Source of the DNA: Coriobacteriaceae bacterium AM113-163
GTDB taxonomy: Bacteria; Actinomycetota; Coriobacteriia; Coriobacteriales; Coriobacteriaceae
Direction of reading: 5' to 3'
Length of the DNA: 64,000 nt
NCBI GenBank assembly: GCA_027673765.1
Contig: JAQDWB010000001.1
Coordinates: 62,001 to 126,000, forward strand
Shown: positions 59,129-64,000 of the stretch, one piece after another
Layout of the letters: each line of letters opens with the position of its first letter
Numbering within the stretch: position 1 is the first letter of the stretch
Position numbers and translations under genes: made by a program
Notes under the pieces: generated by a model
What the model saw: the letters and a program-made list of their open reading frames with translations, nothing else
Told to the model about the DNA's origin: nothing
Database searches by the model: none

Positions 59129-59839
59129 ATGGGTCAGAAAGTCTACCCCACCGGCTTCCGTCTTGGCATCACCGAGAACTGGCGCTCCCGCTGGTTCGCA
59201 GAGAAGGATTACGCTAAGACCCTCGGTAACGATCTCGAGATCCGCAAGTACCTCGAGAAGCGTCTTTCCCGCGCAGCTGTCTCCCGCGTCGAGATCGAGC
59301 GCGCTGGCGACAAGGTGAAGGTCATCATCCTCACCGCTCGCCCCGGCGTTGTCATCGGTAAGAAGGGTGCCGAAATCGATACCCTCCGCACCGAGCTCGA
59401 GAAGGTCGCTGGCGTCTCCAAGGGCCAGCTCTCCGTCGACGTTGTCGAGATCAAGCGCCCCGAGCTCGACGCCAACCTCGTTGCTCAGTCTATCGCCGAG
59501 CAGCTCGAGGGCCGCGTTGCCTTCCGTCGCGCTATGCGCAAGGCTGTCCAGTCGGCCCGCAAGGCCGGCGCTAAGGGCATCCGTATCCAGTGCTCCGGTC
59601 GTCTCGGCGGTGCCGAGATGGGCCGTCGTGAGTGGTACCGCGAGGGTCGCGTGCCTCTGCACACCCTCCGTGCCAAGATCGACTACGGCACGGCTGTCGC
59701 CAGCACCACCATGGGCGCTTGCGGCGTGAAGGTCTGGATCTACCTGGGCGAGAAGCTCCCGGGCCAGCCTGTTCCCAACCCTGCACTCGAGGGCTCTTCC
59801 CGTCCTCGTCGTCGTAACTCCGAGAGGAGGGGTCAGTAG
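59129..59839 (+). CDS. rpsC: 30S ribosomal protein S3
   Basis: 236 residues. [22 protein letters not shown] domain with [16 protein letters not shown], and the C-terminal domain with [18 protein letters not shown] and [19 protein letters not shown]3 is part of the mRNA entry site and has helicase activity. AAAGGAGG lies 12 nt before the ATG at 59129. It shares one base with the rplP start. Confidence 0.98.
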   Translation: MGQKVYPTGFRLGITENWRSRWFAEKDYAKTLGNDLEIRKYLEKRLSRAAVSRVEIERAGDKVKVIILTARPGVVIGKKGAEIDTLRTELEKVAGVSKGQLSVDVVEIKRPELDANLVAQSIAEQLEGRVAFRRAMRKAVQSARKAGAKGIRIQCSGRLGGAEMGRREWYREGRVPLHTLRAKIDYGTAVASTTMGACGVKVWIYLGEKLPGQPVPNPALEGSSRPRRRNSERRGQ

Positions 59840-60342
59840 TGCTTGCCCCTAAGCGTATTCTTCACCGCAAGGTGCAGCGTGGCTCCATGAAGGGCCAGGC
59901 CAAGGGTAATACCGAGCTGCATTTCGGCGAGTTTGGTATCCAGGCTCTCGAGGCCCATTGGATCACCAACCGTCAGATCGAGGCCGCTCGTATTGCCATG
60001 ACCCGCTACATGAAGCGTGGCGGTCGTGTCTACATCACGATCTTCCCCGATAAGCCCATCACCAAGAAGCCTGCCGAGACTCGCATGGGTTCTGGTAAGG
60101 GTAACCCCGAGGAGTGGGTGGCCGTCGTCAAGCCCGGCCGCATCATGTTCGAGGTCAAGGGCGTGCCCGAGGAGGTCGCTCGCGAGGCTCTGCGTCTTGC
60201 ACAGCACAAGCTTCCCATCAAGACCAAGATTGTTGCTGCCAAGAACGCTGAGCAGCGCATCGAGAAGGAGATGGCTGAGGAGGCCGCTCTCGAGGCCAAG
60301 TGGGCTGCTGAGGACGCCGCCGCCGCCAAGGAGGAGAACTAA
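59839..60342 (+). CDS. rplP: 50S ribosomal protein L16 with extended acidic tail
   Basis: 167 residues; most bacterial L16 have about 137-145. The conserved part ([20 protein letters not shown], then [20 protein letters not shown] and [20 protein letters not shown]) ends at [10 protein letters not shown] near residue 135. An Ala/Glu-rich tail of about 30 residues follows, with [20 protein letters not shown], which should be a charged helix. The start is GTG, sharing its first G with the rpsC stop. The end overlaps rpmC as TAATG. Confidence 0.95.
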   Translation: MLAPKRILHRKVQRGSMKGQAKGNTELHFGEFGIQALEAHWITNRQIEAARIAMTRYMKRGGRVYITIFPDKPITKKPAETRMGSGKGNPEEWVAVVKPGRIMFEVKGVPEEVAREALRLAQHKLPIKTKIVAAKNAEQRIEKEMAEEAALEAKWAAEDAAAAKEEN

Positions 60343-60557
60343 TGAAGCCCGCAGAGATTCGTGAGCTCTCGGACGCTCAGCTCGTTGAGAAGCTGAAGGA
60401 AATGCGCGCCGAGCTCTTTAACCTTCGTTTCCAGATGGCCACCAGCCAGCTGGACAACACCGCTCGCGTCAACACCGTGAAGAAGGACATCGCTCGCGTC
60501 CTCACGGAGCAGCGCGCCCGCGAGATCGCAGCGGAGAAGTCCGCTGTCGCCGAGTAG
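60342..60557 (+). CDS. rpmC: 50S ribosomal protein L29
   Basis: 71 residues. EIRELSDAQLVEKLKEMRAE and LFNLRFQMATSQLDNTARV are typical; a two-helix protein near the tunnel exit. The C-terminal end is slightly Ala-rich. The ATG overlaps the rplP stop. Confidence 0.97.
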   Translation: MKPAEIRELSDAQLVEKLKEMRAELFNLRFQMATSQLDNTARVNTVKKDIARVLTEQRAREIAAEKSAVAE

Positions 60558-60573
60558 GACCTAAGGAGAGAAC

Positions 60574-60834
60574 ATGACTGATTCGCGTAACTCGCGTAAG
60601 GTCCGTACGGGTGTCGTTACCTCCGTCTCCGGTGCCAAGACCATTGTTGTCACCATCACCGAGCGCAAGCGTCACCCCAAGTACGGCAAGATGATGACCA
60701 GCTCCAAGAAGCTGCACGCTCACGACGAGGAGTGCACGGCTGGCGTGGGCGATACCGTCCGCGTTATGGAGACCCGTCCTATGTCCAAGATGAAGCGTTG
60801 GCGCCTCATCGAGGTCGTCGAGCGCGCTAAATAA
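60574..60834 (+). CDS. rpsQ: 30S ribosomal protein S17
   Basis: 86 residues. SRKVRTGVVTSVSGAKTIVV, KRHPKYGKMMTSSKKLHAHD and GDTVRVMETRPMSKMKRWRL are the family's conserved segments, an OB-fold that binds 16S rRNA. AAGGAGAG precedes the ATG. A spacer of 118 bp with a strong stem-loop follows. Confidence 0.97.
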   Translation: MTDSRNSRKVRTGVVTSVSGAKTIVVTITERKRHPKYGKMMTSSKKLHAHDEECTAGVGDTVRVMETRPMSKMKRWRLIEVVERAK

Positions 60835-60861
60835 GCAGTCGCTCTTACGACTTGTACGTTT

Positions 60862-60927
60862 CCGAAGATGTGCGTATGCCTGGCTTGCATACCACGGGCC
60901 GCATAAAGGCTGCGCACCTCTCTTCGG
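60862..60927 (+). promoter_or_regulatory. Structured rpsQ-rplN spacer
   Basis: CCGAAGA plus GTGCG (60862-60874) pairs with CGCAC and TCTTCGG (60913-60927). Inside, GTATGC (60874-60879) pairs with GCATAC (60887-60892), and GCCGCATAAAGGC could add a third stem. So a branched RNA of 66 nt can form 25 nt before the rplN start. An r-protein binding site or a processing site are possible roles. Confidence 0.5.
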
Positions 60928-60952
60928 TTCTTAGTTCGGAGGAACATCTACC

Positions 60953-61321
60953 ATGATTCAGATGCAAACCATGCTGAACGTCGCCGACAACTCCGGCGCT
61001 CGCAAGATTCGCTGCATCAAGGTGCTTGGCGGTTCCAAGCGTCGTTATGCAGGCATCGGCGATGTGTTCATCGGTGCTGTCCAGGAGGCTACCCCTGGCG
61101 CCAACGTCAAGAAGAAGGACGTTGTCCGTTGCGTCGTCGTTCGCACCGTTAAGGAGATCCGCCGCAAGGATGGCTCCTACATTCGCTTTGATGAGAACGC
61201 CTGCGTTGTCATCAACAACGATGGTTCGCCCGTCGGCACCCGTATCTTCGGGCCCGTCGCTCGCGAGCTTCGTGACAAGAAGTACATGAAGATCGTCTCG
61301 CTCGCTCCCGAGACCCTGTAG
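60953..61321 (+). CDS. rplN: 50S ribosomal protein L14
   Basis: 122 residues. [59 protein letters not shown] and [20 protein letters not shown]. It binds at the 30S interface with L19. GGAGGAAC precedes the ATG. Confidence 0.98.
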   Translation: MIQMQTMLNVADNSGARKIRCIKVLGGSKRRYAGIGDVFIGAVQEATPGANVKKKDVVRCVVVRTVKEIRRKDGSYIRFDENACVVINNDGSPVGTRIFGPVARELRDKKYMKIVSLAPETL

Positions 61322-61334
61322 TTAGGGGAGATAT

Positions 61335-61640
61335 ATGTTTATCAAGAAGGGCGATAAGGTCCAGGTTCTCTCTGGTAAGGATCGCGGCAAGCAGGGCGTT
61401 GTCCTGCGTGCTCTCCCCGCCGAGAACAAGGTCGTTGTCGAGGGCGTTTCGGTCGTCAAGAAGGCCGTCAAGCCCAACGCTGCCAACCAGCAGGGCGGCA
61501 TCGTTTCGCAGGAGGCTCCCATCGACGCCTCCAACGTCAATCTCGTCTGCCCCGAGTGCGGTAAGGTTACCCGCGTCGGTCACGAGAAGGACGGCAAGAA
61601 CAAGCTGCGCGTCTGCAAGAAGTGCGGCCACAAGTTCTAA
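61335..61640 (+). CDS. rplX: 50S ribosomal protein L24
   Basis: 101 residues. [20 protein letters not shown] and [20 protein letters not shown] form the KOW motif; the C-terminus carries a zinc-finger-like [12 protein letters not shown] and CKKCGHKF. L24 starts 50S assembly. In nearly all bacteria rplX is followed by rplE, rpsN and the rest of the spc operon; here it is followed by a terminator and unrelated DNA. Confidence 0.97.
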   Translation: MFIKKGDKVQVLSGKDRGKQGVVLRALPAENKVVVEGVSVVKKAVKPNAANQQGGIVSQEAPIDASNVNLVCPECGKVTRVGHEKDGKNKLRVCKKCGHKF

Positions 61641-61667
61641 GCTGCCCGCAACATCAAGTTGCTAGCA

Positions 61668-61702
61668 AAGGCCCGGATGCCACGGCACCCGGGCCTTTTT
61701 CT
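61668..61702 (+). terminator. Terminator after rplX
   Basis: AAAGGCCCGGATGCC pairs with CACCCGGGCCTTTTT around ACGG, at 61668-61698, with a T run. It ends the ribosomal transcription unit. Confidence 0.92.
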
Positions 61703-62407
61703 ATCCCCACTCGATGGCTTCGGTTCTGCCGTCCCGTCATTCCGGTTGCATCCAGTTTTCGGTGCCGTCTCGAATCGAGTGCCGCCAGGTGATACCCTGT
61801 CGCGTTTCGTCGGCTTCGGGGACAAAAGTCGGGACAACTCCAAAAACTATTTTCGAACTCAGGGCTTTGAGTTTTTGTTTTTGTCCCAAAGGGCGCGGCG
61901 GGATGCCTTTGGAGGCTCGATAGCGCCGAAAACGCCCGTTTTGAAACTTAAATGCCTTTTCGCGTGCAAGCCGCCAGCTGCAATAGGAAGTGAATCAACG
62001 CAGGTGGCTTTCAAGCAGTTTGCAAAACTGCAGGTCGCAGGTCTTCATTGCCAGTAGGAGAAATGAGTAGTCTCAGGTGGCTTGCCCATGAGTTGACGAA
62101 CGGGATTTGAGATTACGCTGACGTCCGGAAACGCTTCGAGCACGGCGTTACGTTTTTGGGGTTTGGGCGTAGCCCCTGCACCCGCGAGCGCGGGCCTTAA
62201 GCCCGCCGAGAGGGTGACGCGTCGAAAACGAAGGGGAAAGAGAGAAGGGGCCGTCCCTATCATTCAGGTTGCGACCGAAGAAGACAAGGAGACCCCCTGA
62301 GCCTGAATGATGCCCCACAGACCGCGTCCGACCGAGCTCAAGCCGAGCTTTTCCTGACGTCCGCCTTCGCGAAGATGATGGCTGGATTGGCTATGGATTG
62401 GCAACAC
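61703..62407. other. Non-coding or degraded stretch
   Basis: About 700 bp without a gene I can support. Its composition is mixed and there are runs such as TTTGAGTTTTTGTTTTTG. Small stem-loops are present (AAGCCGCCAGCTGC near 61968 with GCAGGTGGCTT near 62000, and CCCGCGAGCGCGGG near 62180). An inverted pair CATTCAGG (62260) and CCTGAATG (62300) lies near the IS3 remnant. ORFs of 60-130 codons here lack ribosome binding sites and conserved sequence. Confidence 0.6.
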
Positions 62408-62880
62408 TTATTTGGACGATTCCGGGAGGGACGGCCCCGCCTCCCTGAACTCGACCGGCGACATGTAGCCCAGCGTCGAGTGGATCCTGAAGTTGTTGTA
62501 CCAGTGCACGTAATCCAAGAGCTTGGCTCGGAGCTCGCGCGTCCCTCCTCGGTCCTTCGGAGTGGCCGACGATCTCCCCGTTGCAGAGGTCGACGAGCAG
62601 GCAGACGTAGTTCCACGACGCCCCGACGCGCACGCAGGCCAAGTCGCTGCATATATGGGTGCACGGCGCCCTGCCGCCGAAGCCGCGCGCGACGACGTTC
62701 GACACGTCGGCCTCGTTGACCGCCCCGGGGTGCACCTTGAACCTCTTCCTGCCGTATGCGCCGGCCAGGCCGTTCTCCCTCATGATGCGGCAGACGCGGC
62801 GCCGGCTGACGGTAACGCCCGACCTCCCGGGCGACGCCTTGATCTTGCGCGATCCGTTCCGGCCCTTGCTGGCGGCGTGC
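62408..62880 (-). mobile_element. IS3-family transposase (orfB) remnant
   Basis: The minus strand encodes parts of an IS3 OrfB: ASKGRNGSRKIKA, TVSRRRVCRIMRENGLAG, YGRKRFKVHPGAVNEADV, THICSDLACVRVGASWNYVC-like text and LVDLCNGEIVGHS. The frame is then lost and resumes as ELRAKLLDYVHWYNNFRIHS and TLGYMSPVEFREAG, ending with TAA at 62408-62410. The segment between (normally about 75 residues with the second Asp and the Glu of the DDE site) is deleted. The first Asp sits in CSDLACVRV, where relatives have CSDLTYVRV. So the element is inactive. Its 5' end abuts the mtnN fragment. Confidence 0.85.
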
Positions 62881-63183
62881 GCCGCCGCGGCCGCCGTCGC
62901 CCCCGACATTAAGGTCCTCAAGGGCCGCGTCGTCTCCGGCGACCAGTTCGTCTCGCCCGCGGAACAGAAGGAGCGAATCCTCGCGGCCTTCGGCGACCTG
63001 TGCTGCGAGATGGAGGGCTGCACCATCGCGCAGGCCTCCTATCTCAACGGCGTGCCCCTCGTCGTCGTGCGCGCCATCAGCGACAAGCCCTGCGCCGAGG
63101 GCCGGGTCGTCGACTACAACACCTTCGAGAAGAAGGCCGCCTGCGACTGCGCCCGCATCGCCGCGCGCATGGTTAAGCTTTAG
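62881..63183 (+). pseudogene. mtnN: MTA/SAH nucleosidase fragment (C-terminal part)
   Basis: About 100 residues match the C-terminal half of 5'-methylthioadenosine/S-adenosylhomocysteine nucleosidase: VVSGDQFVSPAEQKERILAA, GDLCCEMEGCTIAQASYLNG (the MEG/MEA substrate motif) and VPLVVVRAISDKPC with the catalytic Asp. The N-terminal half is missing; the IS3 remnant abuts it. Between 62659 and 62880 the ORF is open but antisense to the IS, so the start there is artificial. Confidence 0.85.
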
Positions 63184-63206
63184 GCCCGGCGCGCCGGGGC
63201 CCTTTC
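63183..63206 (+). terminator. Terminator after the mtnN fragment
   Basis: GGCCCGGCG pairs with CGCCGGGGCC immediately after the stop, followed by CTTT. A GC-rich, strong stem with short T tract. Confidence 0.65.
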
Positions 63207-63376
63207 CAAAGCGAAGTGTCGAGCCGAAGTGTTGAGCGTCGGCCCTGAATGTTCAATGGCCGTTGTTTTCTGCCCCTCAAGTGGTGGACTTTTCCTCGGA
63301 GCTGTTGATTCCCCCACGCGCCCCCTTCCGTTCTCTGTTCTCCCCTTATACTCCTTGTACGAGGAGGTAAGAAGTC

Positions 63377-64000
63377 ATGGACAAGACCACACAGGACAGC
63401 TTGGCAAAGAAACCCGTCGACATGAGGGACAGGATTCTCGAGCATCTCGAGGCCCTCACCTCTGCCGTCTCGCTCGACGACCTTGCCCGTCTGTCCACCT
63501 CCGACATCGCCGAGACGCTCATCATCTCCAGGAGCCTGGCGAGCCAGTACCTCAACGACCTTGTTCGCGCCGGTCTTGTGGTTAAGGTGGCGGGCAGGCC
63601 TGTCCGTTATTTTCATCGCCGCGCGTTCCAGAAGCGTTTTCAGGTAAAGCTCTCTGCAAGCGAGTATGCCTCGCTCGCCGACCTCATCCAGGCGACGGGA
63701 ATCGCCGATCACCGCGACTTCGCGCGTGCCGTGGGCTTCGACATGAGCCTCAGCTCCGTTGTCGAGCAGTGCAAGGCTGCGGTTCAGTACCCTCCGTTTG
63801 GCCTGCCCATCCTCTTGAGCGGCGGCGTGGGTGTCGGTAAGTCTTTCCTTTCTCGCCTTGTGTACGAGTACGGCAAGAACCAGGGCTTGCTGTCCCGCGA
63901 CTCCTCCTATGTGCGCATCGACTGCGCCGGGGTCCCGGACGCCGCCTCGTTCAACGGGCTTCTTGACGAGTCGATCGCGAAAGCGCGCGGGGGTGTGGTC
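63377..64000 (+). CDS. LevR-type sigma-54-interacting transcriptional activator (N-terminal part)
   Basis: The gene starts at ATG 63377 with GAGGAGG 9 nt upstream and runs off the window. The visible 208 residues begin with a winged-helix DNA-binding domain (RDRILEHLEALTSAVSLDDL, then ISRSLASQYLNDLVRAGLVV and VAGRPVRYFHR). From about residue 130 comes the AAA+ domain: ILLSGGVGVGKSFLSRLVYE (Walker A) and YVRIDCAGVP. The layout HTH then AAA+ is that of LevR/ManR-type regulators that control PTS operons with sigma-54. PRD and EIIA/EIIB domains would be expected outside the window. Confidence 0.8.
   Translation, partial: MDKTTQDSLAKKPVDMRDRILEHLEALTSAVSLDDLARLSTSDIAETLIISRSLASQYLNDLVRAGLVVKVAGRPVRYFHRRAFQKRFQVKLSASEYASLADLIQATGIADHRDFARAVGFDMSLSSVVEQCKAAVQYPPFGLPILLSGGVGVGKSFLSRLVYEYGKNQGLLSRDSSYVRIDCAGVPDAASFNGLLDESIAKARGGVV

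Noticed and set aside
61659..62057. 132-codon ORF after rplX
   Set aside because: No ribosome binding site, it runs through the rplX terminator, and its composition does not resemble coding sequence.

Overview
The window looks like a chromosome segment of a high-GC Gram-positive gut anaerobe of the class Coriobacteriia, most likely Collinsella or a close relative. I infer this from the strong GC bias at third codon positions, the actinobacterial-type transcription and translation proteins, the fermentative and PTS-oriented gene content, and the intergenic palindromes. No 16S gene is present, so the genus is a judgement.

The backbone is the classical transcription/translation supercluster in its usual order, all on the + strand: nusG (partial), rplK-rplA, rplJ-rplL, rpoB-rpoC, rpsL-rpsG-fusA-rpsJ, then rplC-D-W-B, rpsS, rplV, rpsC, rplP, rpmC, rpsQ, rplN, rplX. 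It is split into separate transcription units. tuf is absent between fusA and rpsJ, rpsJ ends at a strong terminator 14 kb before rplC, and the spc half stops after rplX at another terminator.

The inserts between the ribosomal blocks are as follows. 1.9-25 kb holds a decayed leucine operon with an intact attenuator, an ECF sigma/DUF4179 anti-sigma pair, a BMP-like protein with a metallophosphoesterase, an MscS channel, an ABC importer, a WYL regulator, asnS, EIIA-Glc, hydrolases, a FeoA-FeoB fusion, an MFS pump, a GH13 enzyme, a deoxyinosine glycosylase and an aminotransferase. 26.8-27.7 kb holds galU. 36.2-37.8 kb holds a second ECF/DUF4179 pair. 42-55.4 kb holds birA and a complete FASII/acetyl-CoA carboxylase operon (fabH acpP fabK fabD fabG fabF accB fabZ accC accDA) in the gene order of lactic streptococci, followed by an EIIC-like protein, a CDF transporter and a phosphatase. 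After 61.7 kb the sequence is degraded (an IS3 remnant and an mtnN fragment), and the window ends inside a LevR-type activator gene.

The most unusual feature is the intergenic DNA. Three very long hairpins (35-41 bp arms) share a conserved core of about 65 nt containing AGCACTTAATGTGCT but have unrelated, self-complementary arms. Each lies directly upstream of a ribosomal-protein operon promoter (rplJ, rpsL, rplC). A second family of small hairpins has a conserved GGGACAGG-type loop, variable complementary arms, and positions at or beside stop codons. RpoC carries a C-terminal helix-hairpin-helix segment that resembles the alpha-subunit CTD. Ribosomal protein S12 has Arg at position 88.
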